NCBI GenBank assembly: GCA_003447515.1
Contig: DLZA01000361.1
Coordinates: 1-25,541, forward strand
Length of the DNA: 25,541 nt
Source: Paracoccaceae bacterium
GTDB taxonomy: Bacteria; Pseudomonadota; Alphaproteobacteria; Rhodobacterales; Rhodobacteraceae
Reading direction: 5' to 3'
The notes below the pieces were generated by a model. The model was given only the letters and a program-made list of their open reading frames with translations, was not told where the DNA came from and made no database searches. Below, piece after piece: positions 15,611-23,512 of the stretch. The position numbers were made by a program, and so were the translations under genes. Within the stretch, counting starts at the first letter, position 1. Each line of letters opens with the position of its first letter.

Positions 15611-16731
15611 ATTGTGAGCGCAGCGCCTTCCGATAAGGCAGCCAATTTGGCATATGCAATGTCAGGATCAACTGCACCGAAGCCCGCAAAAGTGCCAAAG
15701 CCGCAGTCGGACCCTGCGATAACCCGCTCTGCCCCAACAATATCAACAAATCTGCTGATCCGTTGTGCAACAAGTTCTGGGTGCTCTACAAAATTAGTTG
15801 TCGTGTCCACGACACCGGGTATAAGGATTTTGTCGGCAGGGATATCGGCTTTTCGATCACGAAACACAGCCCATTCGTGGCCATGGCGTGGATTAGAGGT
15901 TTCGAATAACACAGAAGCTGCTTTGGTCGACATAAGTGTATCAAACATCTTAGCCATTGGTATATCACAGCAATGCGGTCCCTCATAATTACCCCAACAA
16001 ATGTGAACACGGACTTTTTCCGCCGGCACATTGGAAAGCGCGTGATTAAGTGCTTCAACATGCATGTTAGCAACTTTAATGAACTCGTCATCGCTAAGAT
16101 CGGTAAAAAGCATATGCCGCGATAGAGCCAAGTCAGGACAATCTAATTGTAAATCGAGACCAGCGGCAACAATTGTCTCGTATTCTTCCTTCATAGCATC
16201 CGCCAAAGCTGCAAGATACTCTTCTCGTGATTTATAAAAGTCGTTTTGAAGGAAAAGCGAGATCACACCGGGGCTAGCAGCGTTCATGAAACCATGCTTG
16301 GCTCCATGTTCGGCCATTGCAGACTTAAGGTTGGAGATATCTTTTACAAGTTCGCCCTGTCCTTTGGATTTTACTTCTCCCACACACATTGGCCGTGCAT
16401 ATTGTGGGGTCCCACCATCATCAGCGAGGCGCTGCAAAAAGCCGGGGAACATTTTCAGGTCAGCTGGTGCGTTGCGCGGGCTATCGCCACCGAAGCCAGT
16501 GTAGCGGTCTTTGACGTATGTTGCGTATGAAATTTTAGATGTTTCACCATCAGATACAATATCAATTCCTGCCTCAACCTGTTTACGTACAGTTTTAGAC
16601 ACAGCAGAAGTCATACACGCGTCAAAATCGCTTTGATTGAAGGCGGTTTCGTTTTCACGGGCAAAAATGAAATCGACTACATTTTGTGCGCGTGGCAAGG
16701 AACCAACATGGGTTGTTTTAATTTTTGTCAT
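15607..16731 (-). CDS. Short MetE-like zinc methyl/alkyltransferase
   Basis: A 374-aa protein resembling the catalytic C-terminal half of cobalamin-independent methionine synthase, without the N-terminal half of the roughly 750-aa MetE. The zinc site is intact: H243-x-C245 in VHICWGN, E277 in FETSN and C343 in GSDCGFG. The N-terminal THVGSLPR and VSDGET segments are also typical. Short homologs include archaeal core-MetE enzymes and epoxyalkane:coenzyme M transferase, in which zinc activates a thiol. Here it lies between a cupin and a hydrolase gene, so a catabolic thiol-alkyl transfer is more likely than methionine synthesis. GGAAG lies eight bases before the ATG. The donor and acceptor are unknown. 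Confidence 0.85.
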   Translation of the reverse strand: MTKIKTTHVGSLPRAQNVVDFIFARENETAFNQSDFDACMTSAVSKTVRKQVEAGIDIVSDGETSKISYATYVKDRYTGFGGDSPRNAPADLKMFPGFLQRLADDGGTPQYARPMCVGEVKSKGQGELVKDISNLKSAMAEHGAKHGFMNAASPGVISLFLQNDFYKSREEYLAALADAMKEEYETIVAAGLDLQLDCPDLALSRHMLFTDLSDDEFIKVANMHVEALNHALSNVPAEKVRVHICWGNYEGPHCCDIPMAKMFDTLMSTKAASVLFETSNPRHGHEWAVFRDRKADIPADKILIPGVVDTTTNFVEHPELVAQRISRFVDIVGAERVIAGSDCGFGTFAGFGAVDPDIAYAKLAALSEGAALTI

Positions 16732-16750
16732 TTTGGGTTCTTCCCGGAGA

Positions 16751-17713
16751 TTAGTTTGCAGTTTTTGTCAATCCAGCCGGATCATTAGTTGTTCGAACGC
16801 GGAAAAGGCTTGCCTCACCTGTCATTGACGGTGTTATTGCGTACTCTTCACCGGGTCTTATCAGGCAGGTATCGCCAGGATTTACAATCGTTTCCCTGCC
16901 TTTCAGGTGCAGTTTCCAGTGCCCACGAAACGGCATTAAAACTGTCGGCTTGTTATGGGTGCGCATTTCACTGGTAATCGAGTTGCGGGATAAGAAATCA
17001 ACCTCAAAACCTGGCTTATCTTTAAGAAGTGCATCTACACCAATAACTTTGGTGGGCTGGTTGTCAGACAGCGCCATCATATCCCAATAGCGCGCAACGT
17101 GATTTAGAATAATGTCCATGGTTGGAGGTTCTGCGCGTCTGGCAAGCTCTTCATCAGACATTAATGGCATTGGGTTCACGTTATGTGGTAAAATATCCCC
17201 CTTTTTGCTGTCATACAGCACGCCATTTTCGCCTAGGATCAAGCCGTGATTAACTGCATCCTCAATTACTTGAGGCGCCCAATGAACACCGCCACCAGCA
17301 TCGTCGCCTCCAAGGATGGCCATGATCATACCGTAGTCTGTGCCTATGTTTTCAAAGCCTCGAAAAATCCCAGTGGGAATGTTGAAGATGTCACCTTCTT
17401 CCAGAGTCACTTCACCTGCATTACCCCAGCGGCCCCAAAAAAATCGCCATTTTCCCTTAAGAACAAAAAATACTTCGGCTGTGTTATGATCGTGCAGTGA
17501 ATTACGTACGCGGGGTGGTTGTCCTGCTGCACCAATGTTAAACCCGATCTGGTCTGCAATATGCACGTGTTGATCCGGGCTCTCGGATACACCACCGCCA
17601 ATAATTGTAAAATTTTCCTTCTGATCAGATCCTGGGGTGTGGGCATCAATAAAGGCGGTTTTGCAGGGCTTTAATTCACCATAGCGAACGATGCAATCTT
17701 GGAAATTTGTCAT
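16751..17713 (-). CDS. Bicupin protein
   Basis: A 320-aa two-cupin protein of unclear reaction. The N-terminal cupin has motif 1 with H74, H76 and E80 (HDHNTAEVFFVLKG), fitting three metal ligands. Motif 2 (GDIFNIPTGIFRGFEN) has R118 where the fourth ligand histidine is usual. The C-terminal cupin (about 240-310, MPFRGHWKLHLKG and GDTCLIRPGEEYAI) has lost the HxH pair and is probably structural. Bicupins of this build include dioxygenases, isomerases and decarboxylases. GGAGA lies six bases before the ATG. A 156-bp gap upstream and 19 bp downstream suggest that this gene starts the cupin-MetE-hydrolase-aldolase sub-block, possibly from an internal promoter. Confidence 0.82.
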   Translation of the reverse strand: MTNFQDCIVRYGELKPCKTAFIDAHTPGSDQKENFTIIGGGVSESPDQHVHIADQIGFNIGAAGQPPRVRNSLHDHNTAEVFFVLKGKWRFFWGRWGNAGEVTLEEGDIFNIPTGIFRGFENIGTDYGMIMAILGGDDAGGGVHWAPQVIEDAVNHGLILGENGVLYDSKKGDILPHNVNPMPLMSDEELARRAEPPTMDIILNHVARYWDMMALSDNQPTKVIGVDALLKDKPGFEVDFLSRNSITSEMRTHNKPTVLMPFRGHWKLHLKGRETIVNPGDTCLIRPGEEYAITPSMTGEASLFRVRTTNDPAGLTKTAN

Positions 17714-17869
17714 TTTATTTCTCCATTATAATTTGGCTTGTCCGTTCTAAACTCAACACTTTGGAGGCTGGTTGTTTAGATGCTTTGCCCGCAGAGATGA
17801 TAAATGAGCGTGAAATCTGAGTATCCCTTGAGAAAAGCTTAGTTGTGATTTGTTAGCCTTCATTTGTAA
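17714..17869 (-). promoter_or_regulatory. Intra-operon gap, possible internal promoter
   Basis: This 156-bp gap before the bicupin gene is the longest in the catabolic run. It ends in a good ribosome site (GGAGA). No certain -35/-10 pair or CG-centred LacI-type palindrome is visible. It is listed because its length contrasts with the overlaps on either side. Confidence 0.3.
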
Positions 17870-18853
17870 TTAACCTGTCTGCATCATGATTTGTTTCCAG
17901 ATCGACACGTGATCGAACAGCGTCCATTCACGTCGCAATCCGAGCGGGCCAAATTCGGCATGTGTAAAGCCCATCACATAGATGTTAGCATCTGTTGGCT
18001 GTCCAAACATGCCCCAGCCATCATGTTTGCCACGCAAGCTCCAGCGGACAGCTGCGCGGGGTGACAACATTGAGTCCTCTCGACCTATCTGGTGTTCAAT
18101 TTTGAAAATTGCATTTGGGAAAGATGCCCGTAGACCCATCCAGAGATGTTCCGTGTCGGCCCATGAGTGCACTGTCTTTGATGCCGGGTGTTCTGTCTGT
18201 ACTGCACGGTCGTATTCTGCGCGGATCACTGCGAAGTCTTTATCCATCATACGGGTCAGGATGTCAGACATTCGTTGCCCCCATTCATTGTCGTTACCAC
18301 TGCCTTGGTAGGGACCCTTGACGTCAATTTCAGGGCAAAACGGTTTGACGCAATTCTCAGGGCCACCTTCGCGCTCAATTAAATTGCGCGTAAATCTTTT
18401 GGGTTTCATTCCCAGTTGCAAAACGATGCCCGCGGTGTCACGTATTAACCATTCATCATTGATCTGATTGTTGATCGCTGCGCAATCAGCAATCGCGCGA
18501 ATGACAAAGCGTTTGCCTGTTGCTCGGCCGAAATACCCGTTACCCTTGTGCGTGCCCATTGTTAACAAACGATGTGAAGAGAGAAATCCGTCATTTTCAT
18601 TGCCTGACCAAATCACATCTTCACCGATCAGTTCACGGTCAGGAAATTCAGCTAAGGTTGCTAATGTGCCGTTCATGGTGCGCTGATTTCCCATCAAAAC
18701 CCCTTCGGGGAAACGCATGGGGATATTTTCTGTGTAGTAATTGTTCAACGTCGCGATACCACGATTTTCCCAGATTTCTTGTGTAATTTTTAAGATATAA
18801 TCAGGAAAATCGGCAAACTTAGGATCAAACCCTTTCATGTTGTTCAATTTCAT
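17870..18853 (-). CDS. Double SnoaL-like (NTF2-fold) protein, first copy
   Basis: A 327-aa protein with two SnoaL/NTF2-like domains (about 20-160 and 200-320). Such domains form a cone-shaped pocket used by polyketide cyclases, ketosteroid-isomerase-like enzymes and binding proteins. The second half holds YDRAVQTEHPASKTVHSWAD and later GFTHAEFGPLGLRREW, with acidic and histidine residues lining the predicted pocket. The start is the ATG at 18853: AAGGA lies eight bases upstream, and this ATG overlaps the lacI stop as ATGA. An ATG at 18862 is too close to that ribosome site. It is distantly similar in layout to the double-SnoaL protein at 20057-21124. The function is not established; isomerase or cyclase/dehydratase chemistry is plausible. 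Confidence 0.8.
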   Translation of the reverse strand: MKLNNMKGFDPKFADFPDYILKITQEIWENRGIATLNNYYTENIPMRFPEGVLMGNQRTMNGTLATLAEFPDRELIGEDVIWSGNENDGFLSSHRLLTMGTHKGNGYFGRATGKRFVIRAIADCAAINNQINDEWLIRDTAGIVLQLGMKPKRFTRNLIEREGGPENCVKPFCPEIDVKGPYQGSGNDNEWGQRMSDILTRMMDKDFAVIRAEYDRAVQTEHPASKTVHSWADTEHLWMGLRASFPNAIFKIEHQIGREDSMLSPRAAVRWSLRGKHDGWGMFGQPTDANIYVMGFTHAEFGPLGLRREWTLFDHVSIWKQIMMQTG

Positions 18854-19869
18854 GTGGTCCATCCTTCTGGAATTTTGGCAGTTCCGCGTACAATGAGAGG
18901 CCCGTCAATCGCTATGCGGCGAGGCTCTCCGGCATTGTTTTCGATTTGATCTAGCAAGATCTTGACTGTGTTTTTAACCATGCGATTAGCAGGTTGACGC
19001 ACGGTCGTTAGGTTATAGGCGGGCCAGCTAGCCGCAGGAACATCGTCATATCCAACAACTGACACATCCTCTGGGACCCTGAAGCCGAGTTCAAAGCGTA
19101 GTGTGTCAAGTACTGCTAGCGCCATATGGTCATTCGCAACGAAAACTGCTTCTGGTGGATCATGGGCAAACATCTCACGAGTGGCTTCAGCCGCTTTCTC
19201 CATTTCAAACTCACCTTTGGCCTGGGCTTTTAACGTGACTCCTGCGTCTGCTAAGGCGGATATGAAACCCGCTTCGCGATCACGCTGCGTTGATGCGCCC
19301 TGCCAGCCTGCAATATGACCAATTTTTTTATGTCCAGCGGCTAATAAAAACTCAGCAACTTTACGGCCACCAGAAAAATTATCAGAAGTCACAGCCGACA
19401 TATTAGGATCATCTTGGCTACGATTGAAGAGTACCATTGGCACGCCAGCTGCCCAACATTTTTCAGACAGATCAGATGACATTGCGACGGAAGCTGCGAT
19501 TATGCCATCCACCTGATAATCAAGGATTTCCTCGACAACTGCATCAATATGACCAGCTGTCTGCTTGGCCATAAAAATCAGTACATGATAGCCGCATTTT
19601 TGTAATTCATTGGATAGTTTTTCCAACGCTTCTGGGTAGAACTGGTTTTCGAGATATGCCACTACTACGCCTATCATCCTACTTTTTCCCGAAACCATTG
19701 CACGAGCCAGAACGTTGGGGCGATACCCTAGTTCTGCAGCAGCTTTTCGCACTTTCTCAACAGTTTTCTTGGATGCAGACGCACCGGTTGTGAAGGTACG
19801 TGACACTGCAGATTGGCTCACGCCCGCACGTTTGGCGACTTCTTGTGATGTGACGCGGTTTTTACTCAT
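18850..19869 (-). CDS. LacI-family transcriptional regulator
   Basis: A 339-aa repressor. The N-terminal HTH reads TSQEVAKRAGVSQSAVSRTF (about 8-27), followed by the hinge ELGYRPNVLARAMVSGKS. A periplasmic-binding-protein-like effector domain (about 62-335) includes GVVVAYLENQFYP, DGIIAAS, AVTSDNFSGG, VFVANDHMALAVLDTLR and VSVVGYDDVP, all standard for sugar-responsive LacI proteins. The gene lies inside the operon it probably controls, with 4-bp overlaps to the SDR remnant upstream and the SnoaL gene downstream. The effector is likely the imported substrate or an intermediate. The operator was not found and may lie upstream of the window end. Confidence 0.95.
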   Translation of the reverse strand: MSKNRVTSQEVAKRAGVSQSAVSRTFTTGASASKKTVEKVRKAAAELGYRPNVLARAMVSGKSRMIGVVVAYLENQFYPEALEKLSNELQKCGYHVLIFMAKQTAGHIDAVVEEILDYQVDGIIAASVAMSSDLSEKCWAAGVPMVLFNRSQDDPNMSAVTSDNFSGGRKVAEFLLAAGHKKIGHIAGWQGASTQRDREAGFISALADAGVTLKAQAKGEFEMEKAAEATREMFAHDPPEAVFVANDHMALAVLDTLRFELGFRVPEDVSVVGYDDVPAASWPAYNLTTVRQPANRMVKNTVKILLDQIENNAGEPRRIAIDGPLIVRGTAKIPEGWTT

Positions 19870-20060
19870 TCAGCAGTCCAATCGCCGCTGATCTTGAGAG
19901 CTGATTCAATGACCAATTTATTCGCTTTTGCGGCTAAGAACGCAGCGGTGCTATGCCTTCTTAACGACATAGCATAAAAGAGTCCGATACCAGACGATGT
20001 GCCAGTAATTGTAGCGCTTTTGCCATTCAGGCTTAATGCAGGGCTTTTGGTAATTATCAT
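19866..20060 (-). pseudogene. Short-chain dehydrogenase (SDR) remnant
   Basis: A 64-codon open frame. Residues about 9-26 (LSLNGKSATITGTSSGIG) match the start of an SDR Rossmann fold with the TGxxxGIG nucleotide-binding motif. An intact SDR is about 250 aa and needs a later S-Y-K catalytic set, absent here. Both ends keep 4-bp ATGA overlaps with neighbours, so either a large in-frame internal deletion joined the true N- and C-termini, or the gene was cut and the reading frame now ends by chance at lacI. It may still serve to pass ribosomes to lacI. Enzyme activity is not expected. Confidence 0.75.
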
Positions 20061-21124
20061 TTTGGAACTCCAGGGGGAATTAAAATGTGCCCTAAGTTGC
20101 GCGCTTTATTGAATTCCTTTAACCGAGCGAAGACGTCAACATCGACTTGTTGATAGAGGTCGAGCAGATCAACCAACACCCAATTTTCCCGTATTTTCCT
20201 ATCTTCAACACGCCAAAAATCTAGTGATCTAAGAAATACTTCTTTTCCTGATGGAGCAATGCCCATCCAACCGTCATTTGAAAGTGTTAGCCGCATATTT
20301 GGCCAACCTGTTTCACAAACATAGTTACCCTCAGCAACCCAATGTGATTGCAAATTCCCCATTGCGTCCAATTTTCGATCTGGCATCCCACGCAAAAACG
20401 GGATTTGATGCCAATGCCGGAATCCGTCAATACCGCGGTTGGTGCCAATACCTGCCGGCCCATACCAGTTGTTTTTGGGATGCCAGTAGTGTTCAAGATT
20501 CATAATTTTTGGATCTGGATTACTGGGAAATTTGCAAAGATCCGTTAACATCCTAATGACGTGATTCATTGTTAAAATGCCATCGCCGGTTGCTGTAAGA
20601 CCATCCTGGGTCATTGGTCCAGGCGTTGCCATGAATTTGCCTAACTGAGGAGCTAAGGGCCAAGCATTAGCCTGCATCATTAGCTCGGGAATATCCCAAA
20701 TTGCTTGCACCTCGGTAACTCTTCCACTTTCCAACCGGTAGAATTCATGAAACCGCATATGGACAAGATGACCGGTTGGAGGAATGTCGAGAAATGGGCT
20801 TGTAAAGGTACCCATATAGTTACCCATCATACCGACCCAGTCTTGACCTTCAGGTGTAGTACCTGCCAGCACGATTAACTCACGACGTTCGAGATCCTGA
20901 ATAGCGTTTAAGAGTTGTCTGTAGACTCCTTCATAAAAATCATTGGGTCCACTTAATTCGCCAAATGGATGGCACATTGAGATTTTTGCATCATTGGAGA
21001 AAATATTTTCTAGTGCGCGGCGCACTGCAACATCGTCAAAGTCTGCCATGGCACTTCTTAAGGACGCGGTCTGGGCTTTACATTTTGATGCTACATTACT
21101 CATGCTTTGACTTGTCCTAATCAT
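20057..21124 (-). CDS. Double SnoaL-like (NTF2-fold) protein, second copy
   Basis: A 355-aa protein with two SnoaL/ester-cyclase-like domains (about 30-165 and 185-335). Each half ends in the characteristic pattern: FHEFYRLESGRVTEVQAIWDIPELMMQ in two segments near 125-150, and LDFWRVEDRKIRENWVLVDL-type residues near 305-325. Conserved H/D/W residues in these strands suggest a ligand pocket in each. In-frame ATGs at 21124 and 21103 are both possible; AGAGGA lies only two bases before the first, so the true start is uncertain. Its TGA overlaps the SDR remnant ATG, and the HisD-like gene lies 49 bp upstream. Proteins of this type recur beside HisD-like dehydrogenases in Roseobacters (from memory); their reaction is not known to me. 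Confidence 0.82.
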   Translation of the reverse strand: MIRTSQSMSNVASKCKAQTASLRSAMADFDDVAVRRALENIFSNDAKISMCHPFGELSGPNDFYEGVYRQLLNAIQDLERRELIVLAGTTPEGQDWVGMMGNYMGTFTSPFLDIPPTGHLVHMRFHEFYRLESGRVTEVQAIWDIPELMMQANAWPLAPQLGKFMATPGPMTQDGLTATGDGILTMNHVIRMLTDLCKFPSNPDPKIMNLEHYWHPKNNWYGPAGIGTNRGIDGFRHWHQIPFLRGMPDRKLDAMGNLQSHWVAEGNYVCETGWPNMRLTLSNDGWMGIAPSGKEVFLRSLDFWRVEDRKIRENWVLVDLLDLYQQVDVDVFARLKEFNKARNLGHILIPPGVPK

Positions 21125-21173
21125 TTCCTCTTTAAAGGAAACAGCCCATTAATATCTCGAAAAATTACACAGT

Positions 21174-22490
21174 CTATTTTCTTGGTGCTGCCTCGCCATA
21201 GGGTACATTTATGCCACCGTAGCGCCGTACTCGGACGTTACATTGTTCTGCGTGTCCAACGAAACCTTCAAGCATACAGAGGCGAGACCCGTACTCACCA
21301 ATCATGGTTGCAGCTTCGTCACTAGTTATTTTTTGATAACTGTGAGTTTTTAGAAATTTACCAACCCAAAGACCACCTGTATATCGACCGGCCTTCTTTG
21401 TGGGTAATGTATGATTGGTACCGATTACTTTGTCACCATTTGAGACATTAGTGCGTGCACCGAGAAAAAGTGCGCCATAACAAGTCATATTATTTAAAAA
21501 CCAATCATCTCTGTCTGTCATTACCTGTACATGTTCAGATGCGATGTCATCGGCAACAGCCAACATCTCCTCGTAAGTGTCACACAGGATAACTTCACCA
21601 TACTCTTCCCAGCTGACACTTGCAGTTGGGGCAGTCGGTAGAATCTGTAAGAGCCGCTTAATTTCAAGCATGGTTTCCTCCGCGAGTTTGCGCGAATTAG
21701 TCAGTAGAACGGCTGGTGAATTGTAGCCGTGCTCAGCTTGTCCTAGTAAGTCAGTCGCACATAGCTCAGCGTCGACTGTATCATCTGCAATTACCATTGT
21801 TTCGGTTGGACCCGCAAACAGGTCGATGCCCACACGGCCAAAGAGTTGACGTTTGGCTTCGGCCACAAACGCGTTTCCGGGCCCTACAAGTAAGTGAACA
21901 GGGTCGATGGTTTCGGTGCCAATTGCCATTGCACCAACAGCCTGAATACCACCCAAAACGTATATTTCGTGCGCTCCACCCAGATGCATCGCAGCGATCA
22001 CTGCAGGATTAGGTTCACCATTAAAAGGGGGAGTACACGCTACAATGCGAGGAACCCCGGCAACTGAAGCTGTCAGGACTGACATATGTGCCGAGGCAAC
22101 CATTGGAAACTTACCACCTGGAACATAGCAACCGACTGATTGTACAGCAATATTTTTATGCCCCAGAATAACGCCTGGCAGAGGTTCGATTTCGATGTCG
22201 AGCATACTATCTCGCTGTGCTTGAGCGAAATTACGGACTTGTTCCTGCGCAAACTGAATATCTGCCATGTCCTCAGCAGAAACTTTCGCTATGATAGCGG
22301 CTATATCATCATCACTTAAACGATAGCTTTCACGGTCATAGTTATCAAATTTTTTAGCGAGATCACGCACTGCAGCATCGCCGCGTTGTTCTATATCTTT
22401 AAGAGTTCCGGACACAATTGAAGCTGTCTTTGCATCATCTTCGGCGCGGTCGGCTTCTGGTTTTCCTCGTTTAAGATGTGTAATCGTCAT
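21174..22490 (-). CDS. HisD-family dehydrogenase, HpsN-like
   Basis: A 438-aa NAD-dependent alcohol-to-carboxylate dehydrogenase of the histidinol dehydrogenase family. Conserved positions fit zinc ligands Q251 and H254 (GQAEHG), D353 and H413, and catalytic E319-H320 (ASEHVQV); GPGN (203-206) and VPGGKFPM are also present. The sequence style (HLKRGKPEA start, [23 protein letters not shown]) resembles the HisD paralogs annotated as sulfopropanediol 3-dehydrogenase (HpsN) rather than biosynthetic HisD. No histidine genes are near. The other DHPS genes (hpsO, hpsP, suyAB) are not in the window, so the substrate may be a different polyol-like alcohol. It follows the ABC permeases by 132 bp. Confidence 0.88.
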   Translation of the reverse strand: MTITHLKRGKPEADRAEDDAKTASIVSGTLKDIEQRGDAAVRDLAKKFDNYDRESYRLSDDDIAAIIAKVSAEDMADIQFAQEQVRNFAQAQRDSMLDIEIEPLPGVILGHKNIAVQSVGCYVPGGKFPMVASAHMSVLTASVAGVPRIVACTPPFNGEPNPAVIAAMHLGGAHEIYVLGGIQAVGAMAIGTETIDPVHLLVGPGNAFVAEAKRQLFGRVGIDLFAGPTETMVIADDTVDAELCATDLLGQAEHGYNSPAVLLTNSRKLAEETMLEIKRLLQILPTAPTASVSWEEYGEVILCDTYEEMLAVADDIASEHVQVMTDRDDWFLNNMTCYGALFLGARTNVSNGDKVIGTNHTLPTKKAGRYTGGLWVGKFLKTHSYQKITSDEAATMIGEYGSRLCMLEGFVGHAEQCNVRVRRYGGINVPYGEAAPRK

Positions 22491-22510
22491 AATTTTCTTT
22501 CATCTAATTA

Positions 22511-22535
22511 GAGTACCTTTTGAGAGTAGGTACTC
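22511..22535. repeat. Inverted repeat before the HisD-like gene
   Basis: GAGTACC (22511-22517) and GGTACTC (22529-22535) can form a 7-bp stem with an 11-base loop, about 20 bp before the HisD-like start, inside the leader read from the permease gene. No T-run follows on the minus strand, so it is not a classical terminator. It could be an mRNA-processing hairpin or a protein-binding palindrome. Confidence 0.4.
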
Positions 22536-22622
22536 AGCACAAAACTCAATTGGAGATTTCTCGGCTGTCCACACCACGCTGATTAGCGCACTGCAAAGCC
22601 ATGTTTGATCTTATTGGATAAA

Positions 22623-23504
22623 TCATCCTTTGACTGCCCCAGCGGTTAATCCACTTACAATTTGACGTTGGAAGAATAGCACTAGGAAAAACAATGGTGC
22701 TGTTGCAGAAACCACCGCAGCAACTGCGAACATAACATTTCCTTCAACTTGCGTTGTACCAAGGAAACTGGATATTCTAGGAACCATCGTTTGGTTATCT
22801 TGGCTCAATAGCATCGAAGTTACCGCAAAATCGTTATAGGCTAACAAAAATGAAAATAGTCCAGTAGTAATTACACCGGGCCACATCACAGGTATGATTA
22901 CATGCCAGAACGCTTGAAAACGGGTGCAGCCGTCTACCATAGCACTTTCATCCATATCCTTCGGGATATTGAGAAAAAATGAATGTAACATCCAAAGTGT
23001 AAAAGGTTGATTTATTGCTACCAGAACAATGATGGTTGTTGGTAAATGACCCCAGAGGTTCCACTCAAAAAATGGCAATAGATACCCTGAAACAAGAGTA
23101 ATATGTGGCATGGCTCGAAAGACCAAAGCTGTCATCAAAAGCCAGAAAGCATACCTAAAACCAGAGCGGGCGAGAGCATATCCACCCAAGGCTCCAAGTG
23201 TCAAAGATATGATGACAGTCGCGGCAACAACAATACCTGAATTAATTGCTGCTTGCCAAAATTCTTGCTCAACCCATGCGCCATAGTATCCATTGCCTGT
23301 ATATGGCCCACCAGTCTCAACAGTTGTTCGAATGCCAAAAATTGCATTTGTCCAATCAGCCTTTGAAAAAAAATCACCTTGAACTTTGAAAGATCCCCAA
23401 AGCGTCCAAAGAAAGGGCATGGAGGCGACTACGACCCACGCGATGACAAACCCTGTTGCACAAATGGCTAGTGCAGGAGACCGTTTTTCAGATGCCTTTG
23501 ACAT
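22623..23504 (-). CDS. ABC sugar transporter permease, MalG type
   Basis: A 293-aa inner-membrane permease of a carbohydrate-type (CUT1) ABC importer, with about six TM helices beginning at about residues 11-33. The EAA loop that contacts the ATPase is DESAMVDGCTRFQAFWHVIIP (in two parts, about residues 187-208). The extended periplasmic segment at about 40-82 and the end QRQIVSGLTAGAVKG are typical of MalG-like subunits. The MalF-type gene lies eight bases upstream. The ATPase subunit is not in the window and may be before the binding-protein gene. Confidence 0.93.
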   Translation of the reverse strand: MSKASEKRSPALAICATGFVIAWVVVASMPFLWTLWGSFKVQGDFFSKADWTNAIFGIRTTVETGGPYTGNGYYGAWVEQEFWQAAINSGIVVAATVIISLTLGALGGYALARSGFRYAFWLLMTALVFRAMPHITLVSGYLLPFFEWNLWGHLPTTIIVLVAINQPFTLWMLHSFFLNIPKDMDESAMVDGCTRFQAFWHVIIPVMWPGVITTGLFSFLLAYNDFAVTSMLLSQDNQTMVPRISSFLGTTQVEGNVMFAVAAVVSATAPLFFLVLFFQRQIVSGLTAGAVKG

Positions 23505-23512
23505 AATATACT

